Shown: positions 24,218 to 33,158, numbered from the stretch's first letter. The stretch is 64,000 bases of DNA from Olsenella timonensis (GCF_900119915.1 NZ_LT635455.1:1302001-1366000), one strand, 5' to 3'. Notes: generated by a model not told the origin, from the letters alone. Numbers and translations: made by a program.

Positions 24218-25579
24218 CTATGCGCCGTCCTTCTCGGCAGCCTCCTTCTTGGCCGCCGCTGCCGCCTTGCCGGCAGCGATGCGCGCCTGGACGTCCGAGG
24301 TGCCGCCGGTCTTGGCACCCGCACCCGACACGACGACCTTCCTCTTGGCGCCGGGCCTCACCGTGACGCCGCCGCGCGCCGCAGCGCGCTTGCCGCCGCG
24401 CCCGGTCACAAGGCCCGCCATGCGCTTGCGGAAGCGGCCCCAGCGACGGTTGAGGCTCTCCCCGCCCTTGGAGCGCATGCCCATGCACGGCGCGGCGATC
24501 AGCACCGGCAGCAGGTACTCGACCGCGCGCCAGATCACGAAGCCGGCCGTGGTGTGCACGCCGTACATGCCGCGGAACAGGATCGCAAAGCCCACCTCGG
24601 CACCGCCTGCGCCGCCCGGCAGCGGCACGGCATTGATCAGCAGCTCCAGCATGGAGCCCGACGCCAGGCAGACCATGAAGTCCGCCGGCTCTCCGAAGGA
24701 GCGCAGCACGAACCACGGCAGCGCGTACATGCAGCCGAGCTGCAGGAGCGTCACCGCCATCGTGAGCAGCATCTCGCGGACGTTCTTCGCGGAGCGCTTG
24801 AAGGCGGCGGAGAACTTGACCACCTGGGTGTTGACCATCTCGTAGTACTTCTTGAACTTCTCGTCCTTGAGCCAGCCCCTGCGGTTTGCGAAGCGCAGCG
24901 CCCAGTTGCCGATCGCCACGACCGGCTTGGGGAACAGGCACAGGAAGAGCATCGCGCCCACCTGGACAACCTTGAAGCCAAAGAGGAACAGGCCGACGAG
25001 CGTGACGTCACCGAAGGTCTCGTAGAAGTACCCTCCGCAGAAGATGAGCATGATCGCGGCAAAGACGCCCTCGCCCGCCTCGTAGAGCACCGTGCGCGTG
25101 AAGTTGAGGGCGCTCGCCTCGCCCACGGAGAGCCCCGCGCGCGTGAGGCGATAGATCTGCGCGGGAGGGGCGCCCGCGGAGTTGGGGGTGAGCCGCATGA
25201 AGAAGACGCCGGACGCCTCGACGCTCATGAGGTCGCGGATGCCCACCGGGTTGTCCGGGTCGGCGATGATCGAGAGCGCGTAGGCGAGCACGCCAAAGAC
25301 GTAGTAGAACAGGAAGCAGACGACCCCCGCCGCGATCCAGGCGAGGTCCACGCCCGCGAGCGACGTCACGAACTCGTCCACCTGGCCGGAGAACACGAGG
25401 TAGGCGGCATAGGCCACCGCGACAAAGCCGAGGAAGACGAAGGTCTTCCTGACCTGTCCCATCGACTTTTTGTCGGCGGCGCTGTCCTCGGGCGAGACCG
25501 AGCGCACGGCCGAGACCTTCAGCGGGACCTTCTTGGCCGCCGCCGTGGCCTTCTTGGGGCTCTTCTCGTCTGCTGCCAC
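24218..25579 (-). CDS. Flippase-like membrane protein (LPG synthase TM/YbhN family)
   Basis: 453 residues. After a cytoplasmic N-terminus of ~40 residues rich in Lys and Ala there are about eight membrane helices (~45-350) and a long basic C-terminal tail (KKEAAEKDGA end). Motifs such as FFMRLTPNSAGAPPAQIYRL, LPGGAGGAEVGFAILF and YLLPVLIAA are the ones shared by the transmembrane part of lysylphosphatidylglycerol synthases and by AglD/YbhN proteins. The cytoplasmic aminoacyl-transfer domain of MprF is missing, so only a lipid-flipping role is likely. It is transcribed alone, after tRNA-Val is read in the same direction. Confidence 0.85.
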   Translation of the reverse strand: MAADEKSPKKATAAAKKVPLKVSAVRSVSPEDSAADKKSMGQVRKTFVFLGFVAVAYAAYLVFSGQVDEFVTSLAGVDLAWIAAGVVCFLFYYVFGVLAYALSIIADPDNPVGIRDLMSVEASGVFFMRLTPNSAGAPPAQIYRLTRAGLSVGEASALNFTRTVLYEAGEGVFAAIMLIFCGGYFYETFGDVTLVGLFLFGFKVVQVGAMLFLCLFPKPVVAIGNWALRFANRRGWLKDEKFKKYYEMVNTQVVKFSAAFKRSAKNVREMLLTMAVTLLQLGCMYALPWFVLRSFGEPADFMVCLASGSMLELLINAVPLPGGAGGAEVGFAILFRGMYGVHTTAGFVIWRAVEYLLPVLIAAPCMGMRSKGGESLNRRWGRFRKRMAGLVTGRGGKRAAARGGVTVRPGAKRKVVVSGAGAKTGGTSDVQARIAAGKAAAAAKKEAAEKDGA

Positions 25580-25671
25580 GTGCGCTCCCGTCGCGTGCGT
25601 CGTTGGTCCAGTCAGCTAAGTGTACCGCGCGGGCGAGAGGAACGTCAGCTCGCTGTCCGCCACGCGGGCGT

Positions 25672-26157
25672 CTACGGCAATTCTTCGTCTCTCCAGCCCT
25701 TGGCGACGTCCACCCAGCCGCGCGCGCCGGAGAAGCGCTCGAGCTCGTCCAGGGTGAGCTCGATGGCGGAGTTGGAGCTGCCGGCGGCCGGCCACACGGT
25801 CTCGAAGCGCCTGAGGGACTCGTCGAGGAAGACCTCGACCCCCGGCTCGATCCCGAACGGGCACACGCCGCCGACGGCGTGGCCGATCAGGCTCTCCGCC
25901 TGGTCCGCGGAGAGCATCTTGGGCTTGGTGTGGAACGTCGCCTTGAACGCCTGGTTGTTGACGCGCGCGTCCCCAGCGAACAGGATCAGCGTGGGCGTCT
26001 CCCCCACCATGAAGCTCAGCGTCTTGGCGATGCGCGCGGGCTCGGTGCCCACGGCGGAGGCGGCGAGCTCCACCGTGGCGCTCGACTCCTCGAACTCCCG
26101 GATGCGCCCCTCGGCGCCGAACTGCGCGAGGTGCGCGCGGACCCTCTCTATCGACAT
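25672..26157 (-). CDS. YbaK/EbsC-family aminoacyl-tRNA deacylase
   Basis: 161 residues of the YbaK/ProX fold, which hydrolyses wrongly charged tRNAs (Cys-tRNA-Pro or similar). Recognised by RIAKTLSFMVGETPTLILFAG (the catalytic lysine lies in AKTL), VNNQAFKATFHTKPKMLS, and GHAVGGVCPFGI near residue 100. It overlaps the 3' end of mnmA by 10 bases and shares its direction, so it is the last gene of iscS-mnmA-ybaK. Start: ATG immediately after the mnmA end. Confidence 0.9.
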   Translation of the reverse strand: MSIERVRAHLAQFGAEGRIREFEESSATVELAASAVGTEPARIAKTLSFMVGETPTLILFAGDARVNNQAFKATFHTKPKMLSADQAESLIGHAVGGVCPFGIEPGVEVFLDESLRRFETVWPAAGSSNSAIELTLDELERFSGARGWVDVAKGWRDEELP

Positions 26158-27215
26158 GGCTCCCCCCTCTGCACGACGCCGCCGCCGAGGCAGCGGACAC
26201 CATCGTAGACCACTGCGGACTGTCCGGGCGCGACGCGGCGCACGGGCTCGTCGAAGCGCAGCCGCCCCCCGTCGAGCTCGGCTTCGCGCAGCTCGCCGGT
26301 GTGGCGCGTCCGCACGAGGTAGTGACCGGGCGCCGGGGCGGCGCCGGAGACCCAGCGCACGTCGCCGAGGGCGATCTCGCGCGAGAAGAGCGCCGGGCTG
26401 TCGTGGTCGGCCGTCACGTACACCACGTTTTTCTCGACGTCCGTCTCCACGACGTAGCGGGCGGGACCTCCCCCCAGGTCGAGGCCGCGACGCTGCCCCA
26501 CCGTGAAGAGGAACGCCCCGTCATGGCGGCCGAGGACGCGCCCCGTCTCCCACTCCACGACGTCACCCGCGCGCCGCTCGAGCGAGTCGAGCAGAAACGC
26601 CCGGATGCCCACCGGGCCCACGAAGCAGATGCCGTCGGAGTCCGGCTTGTTCTCCACGCCCAGGCCCCGCTCGGCGCACATGCGGCGCACCTCCGCCTTG
26701 TCGCGTATCTCGCCCACCGGCAGGAGCGTCCGCGCGAGCGCGTCCGCCCCCACGCGCCACAGGAAGTACGTCTGGTCCTTGTGCTCGTCGACGGCGCGCA
26801 GCAGGCGCGCGCTGCCGTCCCCGTCGCGCTCGACGCGCCCGTAGTGGCCCGTCGCCACGTAGTCCGCCCCCTCCTCGAGCGCGCGGGCGAGGAACGTCCC
26901 GAACTTGATCGTCTGGTTGCACATGACGTCGGGGTTTGGCGTGTAGCCGTGGGCGTAGGCGTCCACCAGGTAGTCGACGACCGTTGCCTTGTATTCCGCC
27001 TCGCAGTCCCAGACCTCCAGGTCGATCCCCAGGGTCACCGCCACCCGCTCGGCATCCGCCAGCTCGCGCGCCCACGGGCACCTGAACCCCGGCAGGTCGC
27101 GCGACCAGTTGCGCATGTAGACGGCCGTGACGTCGTAGCCCGCCTCCACCAGAAGGGCCGCCGCGAGCGCCGAGTCGACCCCGCCGGAGAGGCCGCAGTA
27201 AACCTTGCCAGCCAT
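26148..27215 (-). CDS. mnmA: tRNA-specific 2-thiouridylase MnmA
   Basis: 355 residues. It adds sulfur to uridine 34 of Lys, Glu and Gln tRNAs. The PP-loop (GLSGGVDSALAA near residue 8) binds ATP. The nucleophilic cysteines are in NPDVMCNQTIKFG (~105) and DSDGICFVG (~200). ATGHYGRV and DQTYFLW match the family too. The sulfur comes from the cysteine desulfurase encoded immediately upstream with 10 bases between. Length is normal. The C-terminal beta-barrel (~285-355) is complete. Confidence 0.95.
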   Translation of the reverse strand: MAGKVYCGLSGGVDSALAAALLVEAGYDVTAVYMRNWSRDLPGFRCPWARELADAERVAVTLGIDLEVWDCEAEYKATVVDYLVDAYAHGYTPNPDVMCNQTIKFGTFLARALEEGADYVATGHYGRVERDGDGSARLLRAVDEHKDQTYFLWRVGADALARTLLPVGEIRDKAEVRRMCAERGLGVENKPDSDGICFVGPVGIRAFLLDSLERRAGDVVEWETGRVLGRHDGAFLFTVGQRRGLDLGGGPARYVVETDVEKNVVYVTADHDSPALFSREIALGDVRWVSGAAPAPGHYLVRTRHTGELREAELDGGRLRFDEPVRRVAPGQSAVVYDGVRCLGGGVVQRGEPCR

Positions 27216-27225
27216 GGCCGCCCCG

Positions 27226-28425
27226 CTAGTCCGGGCGCTCGGAGGCAAGGGGCGGGCGAGTGCGCGCGCCTCGCCTTGCCAGCTCCGCGCCCACGGCGTC
27301 GGCTATGGCGCCGACCGCGTAGTCCACGTCCTCCTCGGTGGTGGTGCGGCCCAGCGTGAGGCGCAGGCTTCCCTCGGCAAGCTCGCGCGGCATGCCGATC
27401 GCCTCCAGCACGTGGGAGACGCGCATGCGGCTCGCGGCGCAGGCCGAGCCCGTGCCGACCGAGACCCCCACGCGCTCGAGCGCGATCACCAGCCGACGCG
27501 CCTCCACGCCCGGAAACGACACGTGCAGGAGGCCCGGAAGGCGCCGCTTGGGGCTCTTGGGGCCCGTGACCACCATCGACGGCACGCGCGCGAGAAGCCC
27601 CTCGCGCAGCCGTTCGCGCAGGCCCGCGAGCCGTCGGCTCTCCTCGGCGCGTCGCTCGACCGCGAGCTCCAGCGCCCTGGCGAGCCCCACGATTCCCGCC
27701 ACGTTCTCCGTGCCGGAGCGCACGCCACCCTCCTGGCCCCCGCCGTAGACGAGCGGACGCAGCCGCACGTCCTCCGACGCCCACAGCACGCCCACCTGCT
27801 TGGGACCGTAGATCTTGGCGGCCGAGAGCGTGAGCAGGTCCACGCCAAGCGTCGCCACGTTCACCGAGAGGGCGCCCGCCGCCTGGGATGCGTCGGAGTG
27901 CAGGTAGATCGGCGTTGCCTCCCCCGCCTCCAGACGCCGCGCGCGCTCGGCGGCGACCACGCGCGCGATCTCGCGCACGGGCTGGACACAGCCGATCTCG
28001 CCGTTGGCGAGCTCGACCGAGACGAGCTCGGTGTCGGGGCGGATGGCGCGCGCCACCGCGGATGGGTCCACGAGCCCGTCGGGCCCCACCCGCACGGTTC
28101 GCCGTGCGTGCGTGGCGGCGCAGGCGAGCACGCTCTCGTGCTCGACGGCGTCCACCACCACGTGGCCCTCGACCGACGCAAAGGCGAGGTTGTTCGCCTC
28201 GGTCGCCCCGGCGGTGAACGTGATGCAGTCGGGGCGGGCGCCGATGAGGCGCGCCACGGTGCCGCGGGCGCGCTCCACGTCGTCGCGCACCTCGCGCGCC
28301 CGGGCATAGGGGGCAGAGGGGTTCCAGAACCGCTCCGTCAGATACGGCATCATGACCGCGGCGACCTCGGGATCAACCGGGGTGGCCGCGGCGTGGTCGA
28401 GGTAGACCTCGCGCTGCGTCATCAC
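27226..28425 (-). CDS. Cysteine desulfurase (IscS/NifS family)
   Basis: 399 residues. A PLP enzyme that takes sulfur from cysteine. It begins YLDHAAATPVDPEVA, binds PLP on the lysine in LSAAKIYGPKQVGVLW (~205), and carries the sulfur-accepting cysteine in GTGSACAASRMRVS (~330), a loop type seen in the group II enzymes. It precedes mnmA, as in many Gram-positive bacteria where a dedicated desulfurase (like YrvO) serves the tRNA thiolase. It overlaps the upstream membrane protein gene by 4 bases (ATGA). Confidence 0.93.
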   Translation of the reverse strand: MMTQREVYLDHAAATPVDPEVAAVMMPYLTERFWNPSAPYARAREVRDDVERARGTVARLIGARPDCITFTAGATEANNLAFASVEGHVVVDAVEHESVLACAATHARRTVRVGPDGLVDPSAVARAIRPDTELVSVELANGEIGCVQPVREIARVVAAERARRLEAGEATPIYLHSDASQAAGALSVNVATLGVDLLTLSAAKIYGPKQVGVLWASEDVRLRPLVYGGGQEGGVRSGTENVAGIVGLARALELAVERRAEESRRLAGLRERLREGLLARVPSMVVTGPKSPKRRLPGLLHVSFPGVEARRLVIALERVGVSVGTGSACAASRMRVSHVLEAIGMPRELAEGSLRLTLGRTTTEEDVDYAVGAIADAVGAELARRGARTRPPLASERPD

Positions 28426-29396
28426 TCTCCGCCTCCCCTGGACACGGCGTTGCCGTCCTCGTCGAGCACGATGTTGCCGTGCTCATCGACCTTGTCGCGA
28501 TCGCCGCCGATCTTGAGGTTCTGGAAGCGACCGGCGATGAACTCGTCGCTGTAGTTGGTGTCGACCCACTGCTCAAAGGCGTTGGCCGGCGGCACGCCCG
28601 CGTCGCGTGCCGTCTTGCGGTCGAAGCACACGAGCGTCATGGCAACGTCAACGACCAGGTACACCGCCACGAGCGTCACGAAGACGGCCTGGCGGCGCGT
28701 GGTGGGCATGCCGATCTGATAGAGCAGCCGCGGCATGACGGCGCGGCACCAGACGAGCCCCAGCACGCCCCACGCCGCGAGGAAGCGCCATGCGACCCAC
28801 TGCGTGATGTGGTCGGGAAGGTGGAGGTAGGTCCAGGACTCCGCGTCGAAGAACGTGGACATGGACCAGCCGGCGAGCTGCTCCAGCACGCCGCCGACGA
28901 CCGTGGAGACGAGAAAAGCCTGCCATCCCGACGCCCCGCGCGAGCGCAGGTAGAAGCTCATCCACGTGAGCAGCACGGCACCCAGGCCGTAGAGCGGCGA
29001 GAAGGGACCCCACACCAGGCCCACGCGACTCTCGGTGAGCCCGGCGCTCATGAGCATCCACACCTCCTCGATCAGAAGGCCGGCCATCGATCCGAGGAAG
29101 AAGATGATCACGGCCTGGTACCAGCCGAGGTGCAGGTGGTCGAGGTACTCGTCGATCGCCTCGCCCGTGGCGTGCCAGCGCGCGAAGAGGCGCGAGAGGC
29201 CCCGGCGGCGCTCCGCCTGCGCAAGCTCGCGCTCGAGAACGTCTTCGGACTGGTCGAGCGCGTTCTCCGCGCGCTCGACGCGCTCCTCGTCCAGGCGGTC
29301 CCCGTTCGACAGCCACTCCCAGAAGAACACGACCACGCGCACGAACCCCTGGATCACGGCAAAGAGAAACGCCACGAAGATGAGGGAGAGGAACAT
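28422..29396 (-). CDS. CmpB/putative ABC-transporter type IV membrane protein
   Basis: 324 residues. One N-terminal membrane helix (residues ~1-25), a charged helical stretch (DRLDEERVERAENALDQSED, ~35-75), then about five membrane helices with motifs IIFFLGSMAGLLIEEVW, WGPFSPLYGLGAVLLTW and STVVGGVLEQLAGWSM. This pattern fits the PF06541 family (CmpB). Despite the name no ATPase partner is evident. An AAGGAG lies 11 bases before the ATG. The 3' end overlaps iscS by 4 bases, so it heads the operon. Confidence 0.75.
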   Translation of the reverse strand: MFLSLIFVAFLFAVIQGFVRVVVFFWEWLSNGDRLDEERVERAENALDQSEDVLERELAQAERRRGLSRLFARWHATGEAIDEYLDHLHLGWYQAVIIFFLGSMAGLLIEEVWMLMSAGLTESRVGLVWGPFSPLYGLGAVLLTWMSFYLRSRGASGWQAFLVSTVVGGVLEQLAGWSMSTFFDAESWTYLHLPDHITQWVAWRFLAAWGVLGLVWCRAVMPRLLYQIGMPTTRRQAVFVTLVAVYLVVDVAMTLVCFDRKTARDAGVPPANAFEQWVDTNYSDEFIAGRFQNLKIGGDRDKVDEHGNIVLDEDGNAVSRGGGE

Positions 29397-29445
29397 GTAC
29401 TCAGCGACTCCTTGGGAACGGGACCTCGTGCTCGACAAGCATGGC

Positions 29446-29471
29446 AAAAGGGCCGGTCAGAGACCGGCCCT
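29446..29471 (-). terminator. Terminator of the first tRNA-Gly
   Basis: Perfect 10-bp stem (AGGGCCGGTC with GACCGGCCCT, loop of three) followed on the minus strand by TTTTGCC, 11 bases after the tRNA. Confidence 0.85.
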
Positions 29472-29481
29472 CGAGAGTTTC

Positions 29482-29557
29482 TGGAGCGGGCTACGGGGTT
29501 CGAACCCGCGACCTCAACCTTGGCAAGGTTGCGCGCTACCAACTGCGCTAAGCCCGC
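29482..29557 (-). tRNA. tRNA-Gly (GCC)
   Basis: Acceptor GCGGGCT/AGCCCGC, D arm GCGC/GCGC, anticodon loop CTTGCCAAG giving GCC, T loop TTCGAAC, discriminator T, encoded CCA; 76 nt. The same sequence occurs again at 29954-30029. Confidence 0.96.
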
Positions 29558-29570
29558 GACGCAAGGAGAC

Positions 29571-29599
29571 ATGATACGGGAAGAGTCTCCGCGGCGCAA
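29571..29599 (-). promoter_or_regulatory. Promoter of tRNA-Gly (first copy)
   Basis: TTGCGC (29594-29599), 17 bases, TATCAT (29571-29576) on the minus strand. Confidence 0.6.
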
Positions 29600-29677
29600 G
29601 AGGTTTTTTCTCGCGGCGCGCTCCCGCACGGGCGACTCGGACGGTCGCTCTTCTCGCCCCGCTCGCCCAGGACCCGA

Positions 29678-29752
29678 TTAACACGCAGAATCCGGGTTTG
29701 TCCGAGAAGTTCCCTGCGGATATACGGGACTTAACCTGATTCTGCATGTTAA
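29678..29752. repeat. 75-bp palindromic interspersed element, copy 1
   Basis: Outer arms TTAACACGCAGAATC and GATTCTGCATGTTAA pair at 14 of 15 positions. The interior holds CCCTGCGGATATACGGGAC and TTAACCTGATT. A second copy with the same order of blocks is at 60217-60294. The rest of 29558-29842 shows only promoter and terminator signals. Confidence 0.75.
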
Positions 29753-29808
29753 TGTCAGGCGCTTCCACCAGGAGGGTGCCGTGAGGACCCGGATGGTCGT
29801 CCGGCATG

Positions 29809-29833
29809 AAAAAGGGCGCCCCGAAGGGCGCCC
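29809..29833 (-). terminator. Terminator of tRNA-Gly/tRNA-Cys operon
   Basis: Stem GGGCGCCC with GGGCGCC(C), loop CCGAA region, followed on the minus strand by TTTTTCATG, 10 bases after tRNA-Cys. Confidence 0.88.
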
Positions 29834-29842
29834 GTCACGGTC

Positions 29843-29916
29843 TGGAGGCGAAGCCCGGATTCGAACCGGGGGTCAGGGCTTTGCAGGCCCGTGCCTTACC
29901 ACTTGGCCACTTCGCC
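29843..29916 (-). tRNA. tRNA-Cys (GCA)
   Basis: Acceptor GGCGAAG/CTTCGCC, anticodon loop CCTGCAAAG giving GCA, T loop TTCGAAT, discriminator T, encoded CCA; 74 nt. Transcribed after tRNA-Gly with 37 bases between. Confidence 0.95.
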
Positions 29917-29953
29917 GTATGAAAAAGGCCGATGTGCTCGGCCCGGAGCTGCA

Positions 29954-30029
29954 TGGAGCGGGCTACGGGGTTCGAACCCGCGACCTCAACCTTGGCAAGG
30001 TTGCGCGCTACCAACTGCGCTAAGCCCGC
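29954..30029 (-). tRNA. tRNA-Gly (GCC), second copy
   Basis: Identical in sequence to 29482-29557. First gene of the Gly-Cys pair. Confidence 0.96.
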
Positions 30030-30041
30030 AAGAGCAAAAAT

Positions 30042-30070
30042 ACTATACGGGCCGCGCCACGCCCGCGCAA
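30042..30070 (-). promoter_or_regulatory. Promoter of the tRNA-Gly/tRNA-Cys pair
   Basis: TTGCGC (30065-30070), 17 bases, TATAGT (30042-30047) on the minus strand, 12 bases before the tRNA. Confidence 0.65.
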
Positions 30071-30120
30071 GCCTCATTCCGCAAACGGATGAAGAAATCG
30101 TGAACCCACAGGCCATGACC

Positions 30121-30873
30121 TCACGCCGGGAGCACCTCGTCGCCCCTGACGAGCTTCACGAGGCGGACGACCGTCCCGTCTCCCGCGCTCTTGGGCGAGA
30201 TGGTCACGGAGTCCGCGAGCAGGCGCATGAGCCGAATCCCGCGGCCGCGCTCCGCGTACGGCCCGACCTCGGGAAGCTCCTCGTCCTCGGCGACCTGGAA
30301 CCCGCAGCCGCAGTCCGATACCTCCACGACGGCCCGGTCGGGGTAGGCCGCCACCGTCGCGAGCACGCCCCCCTCGCAGGTGTGGTCCACGGCGTTTCCG
30401 AGCGCCTCGCCGCAGGCGAGCTTCATGTCAAAGACCTCGTCGGGCGAGAAGGGCATCGACGCCAGCAGCTCGCCCAGGCGCTCGCGCGCCTCGGAGAGGC
30501 CGTCTGCGTCGACGCGAAACGTCATACGCCACTGCGGCAGCACGGACGGGTCGAGGCCCGTGACGCGCGGGCGTGCGGAGGTTCGTCGCACCGGCATGAA
30601 GTCGAGCACCCGCATCCGACGAAGCGCCAGGTAGAGCTGGTCCGAGACGTTGATGAGCGAGAGCAGGCCCCCGAGGGACCGCATGCGGCGCAGCTCGGTC
30701 AGGATGAGGCCGAGGCCCGCGGAGTCGACGTAGCCCACGTCGGCCATGTTCACGAAGAGGCGGCGGCACCCGCCCGCGACGAGTCGGTCGACCCTCCTGC
30801 GCACGGCGGGCACGGTCGTGACGTCGAGGTCTCCCTCGACGGGGACGAGCGCTATGTTGACACTGCCGGACAT
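30121..30873 (-). CDS. STAS domain-HATPase fusion (anti-sigma antagonist joined to anti-sigma kinase)
   Basis: 250 residues. Residues ~1-95 are a STAS domain with the conserved phosphoserine loop (DVGYVDSAGLGLILTELRR). Residues ~110-245 are a Bergerat-fold ATPase of the RsbW/SpoIIAB type, with the N box in LACGEALGNAVDHTCEGG, SDCGCGF (G1 box) and GRGIRLMRLLADSV (G2). The two partners of a sigma-factor switch are usually separate proteins. It starts 29 bases after the PP2C phosphatase gene, which would remove phosphate from the STAS serine. No cognate sigma factor is nearby. Confidence 0.87.
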   Translation of the reverse strand: MSGSVNIALVPVEGDLDVTTVPAVRRRVDRLVAGGCRRLFVNMADVGYVDSAGLGLILTELRRMRSLGGLLSLINVSDQLYLALRRMRVLDFMPVRRTSARPRVTGLDPSVLPQWRMTFRVDADGLSEARERLGELLASMPFSPDEVFDMKLACGEALGNAVDHTCEGGVLATVAAYPDRAVVEVSDCGCGFQVAEDEELPEVGPYAERGRGIRLMRLLADSVTISPKSAGDGTVVRLVKLVRGDEVLPA

Positions 30874-30902
30874 GCTGTCCTTATTCCCGCGGCGTCGGTC
30901 CC

Positions 30903-33158
30903 CTAACGCCGCGCGCCGCCCTTCTCGGCGGGCGCCGCGGGGGCGTCGTCGAAGCGCAGGGCGACCATGGCGACGTCGTCCTCGAGGTTGTTGCCGGTGA
31001 AGTCGTCGAGCGTCGCCAGCAGTCTCCCCACGAAGCCCTCGAAGGGCCTCTCTCCCGCGCTCTCGCGCATGACCGCCTCGCGCAGCCCCTCCTCGCCGAA
31101 GAACGCCCCCGCGGGGTCGCGCGCCTCGGTGGTGCCGTCGGTGTAGAGCAAAAGGACGTCGCCGGCCGAGAAGCGCGTCACACCGTCCTGGTAGGCAATG
31201 TCATGGAAGGCGCCGACCACGCCCGACTGCACGTCGAGTATGGAGATCTCCCTCACATCGGCGCTCACCATGATCGCGGGGGGATGCCCCGCGGAGCAGT
31301 AGCGGACCGTTCCGGAGTCGAGGTCTATCAGGCCCACGAAGAGCGTTGCGAAGGTCTCGAGGCGCGAGAAGCCCAGCAGGAACTCGTTGAGCGAGCGCAC
31401 CATGCGCGCGGGGGCGAGCCCCTCCCAGGCGTACGCACCGAGCGCCGTCTTCACGGCCGCCGAGACCGAGGCGGCCTCGACGCCCTTGCCCGAGACGTCG
31501 CCCATGATGACGCACGCGCGGCGGCCCGGAAGGCGAATCAGGTCGTAGAAGTCGCCGCCCACCGACGCCGCGGCGGTCGCCGACGAGTAGACCGCCTCCG
31601 CGGTGATGCCCTCGACCTCCTGGAGCTCGTTCCTCATGCCCATCTGGAGCGCCTGCGAAATTCGCTTGTCCTGCTCGCGCGCCTCCTCGCCCCGGGCGAT
31701 GTCACGACAGTCGCAGACGAGGTCGTACAGGAACTCCGTCTCCAGCTCGTCGAGCGGCTCGGCCCCGTCGGGGCGCAGCACGAACGCCCTGCGTCGCACG
31801 CCTGCGAGCTCTCCCAGGTCGATCAGGGCCCCGACGCACGGCTCGCCGAGGTCGCGCAGCATGAGCGAGAGCTCGGTGTCCGGCGGCACCGGGGCCACCG
31901 CCACGCCGTCGCGCAGGTGGGGGGCCGCAAGCGCGTCGAGGTCGACGTCAAGCTCGCGCGGCCCGTTCAGGGGGAGGCTCGCCAGCGCGCGGCGATCGTC
32001 AACGCCGTCTGCGACCAGAACGAGCGCGGCCTCGAGCTCCTCGGCCGCCTCGCGGAGCACGTCGTCCAGACGCCGGACCGCGCCCTCCTCGGACCCCTCC
32101 GTCGCGGCGTCGAGCAGCTCCTCCCGCAGCTCCGTCTCGAGCGAGGCGAGCTGGTCTGCCCGCTGGGACCTGAGCGAGGTGAACGCACTCGCGAGCTGCA
32201 CCGACAGGTAGTGAGCGACGGAGTCGAGCAGCTGGGCGTCCTCCTTGGGCAGCGGGTGCAGGCGGCGCCAGCCCACCTCGATGATGGAGATAACGTGCCC
32301 GCCGAACCACACCGGCACGACCATGAAGCTCGTGAACGGGGGCAGCATCGAGCTCCTCACGCGCAGGACCTCGTGCGTCTCCTCGCTCACGACCTCGCGC
32401 GTGGTGAGACGGCCCTGGCGCAGCGCGTCGGAGCTCGGCGAGACGACCCTGAGGCGCACCGTGCGCCCGTCGCGCACGGCAAAGCGCTCGAGACTGCGCC
32501 CGAAGGGCATGAAGCGCGCAAGCCGCTCCCCCAGAAGCGAGCTCGAGACGCCGCGCAGGCGGAAGCCGTCCGCCTCCGAGAGGTAGACGAGGGTCCCGTC
32601 GGCCTCCATGGTGTCGGTGATCTCCTCGAGCACGCGGCCAAAGAGGCGCTGGAGGTCGTCGGCGTCGATCGTGTCCAGGACGATGTTCAGCGTTCCCGAG
32701 AGGCGATGGTTGGCGCGGCGGAGGTCGTCGATCGTGCGCTCGACCTCACGGCTGGTGAACTCGTACGTGCCGACGGGGAGCGCCAGCAGCAGGTACGTCT
32801 CGCCCGGGGCGCGGACGGAGTCACAGCGGACGCGCACCTCGATCTGCCTGCCCGACGCCGAGGCGCAGACCGCCCTGGCGGACGTCCCGTCCACGGGGAA
32901 GGGCAGCGCGTCGGTCGAGAAGGGCCCGAGCGCGTCGTCGTCTCCCCCCGAGGGGAAGAGCAGGCGGACGTCGGTGCCGACCAGCCCCCCGGGGGCCGCC
33001 AGGAGCTCCTCCGACTCCTCGTTGGCGAGCAGGACGCGCCCGGTCCCGTCGAACACCAGGACCGCCTCGCAGCTCAGCTGGAGCAGCTTCGAGAGCGTCC
33101 CGACGACGCTTCCCTCGCCGATGCCCTCGACGCGCCTGCTGAGCCCGTGCTGCGCCAT
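30903..33158 (-). CDS. SpoIIE/PP2C-family serine phosphatase with PAS and GAF sensor domains
   Basis: 751 residues. A PAS domain (~20-130, LSCEAVLVFDGTGRVLLANE), a coiled linker (VERTIDDLRRANHRLSGTLN), a GAF domain (~165-345), a second degenerate GAF (~375-490) and the PP2C domain (~525-740) with metal ligands in ASVGGDFYDLIRL, VIMGDVSGKGVEAA, LYTDGTTEARD and NNLEDDVAMVAL. It is expected to dephosphorylate a STAS protein, here the next gene, in response to the PAS/GAF input. It starts at 33158 after GAGGAGGGGGTCAC; the upstream in-frame Met is less well placed. No membrane helix, so a cytoplasmic sensor. Confidence 0.9.
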   Translation of the reverse strand: MAQHGLSRRVEGIGEGSVVGTLSKLLQLSCEAVLVFDGTGRVLLANEESEELLAAPGGLVGTDVRLLFPSGGDDDALGPFSTDALPFPVDGTSARAVCASASGRQIEVRVRCDSVRAPGETYLLLALPVGTYEFTSREVERTIDDLRRANHRLSGTLNIVLDTIDADDLQRLFGRVLEEITDTMEADGTLVYLSEADGFRLRGVSSSLLGERLARFMPFGRSLERFAVRDGRTVRLRVVSPSSDALRQGRLTTREVVSEETHEVLRVRSSMLPPFTSFMVVPVWFGGHVISIIEVGWRRLHPLPKEDAQLLDSVAHYLSVQLASAFTSLRSQRADQLASLETELREELLDAATEGSEEGAVRRLDDVLREAAEELEAALVLVADGVDDRRALASLPLNGPRELDVDLDALAAPHLRDGVAVAPVPPDTELSLMLRDLGEPCVGALIDLGELAGVRRRAFVLRPDGAEPLDELETEFLYDLVCDCRDIARGEEAREQDKRISQALQMGMRNELQEVEGITAEAVYSSATAAASVGGDFYDLIRLPGRRACVIMGDVSGKGVEAASVSAAVKTALGAYAWEGLAPARMVRSLNEFLLGFSRLETFATLFVGLIDLDSGTVRYCSAGHPPAIMVSADVREISILDVQSGVVGAFHDIAYQDGVTRFSAGDVLLLYTDGTTEARDPAGAFFGEEGLREAVMRESAGERPFEGFVGRLLATLDDFTGNNLEDDVAMVALRFDDAPAAPAEKGGARR

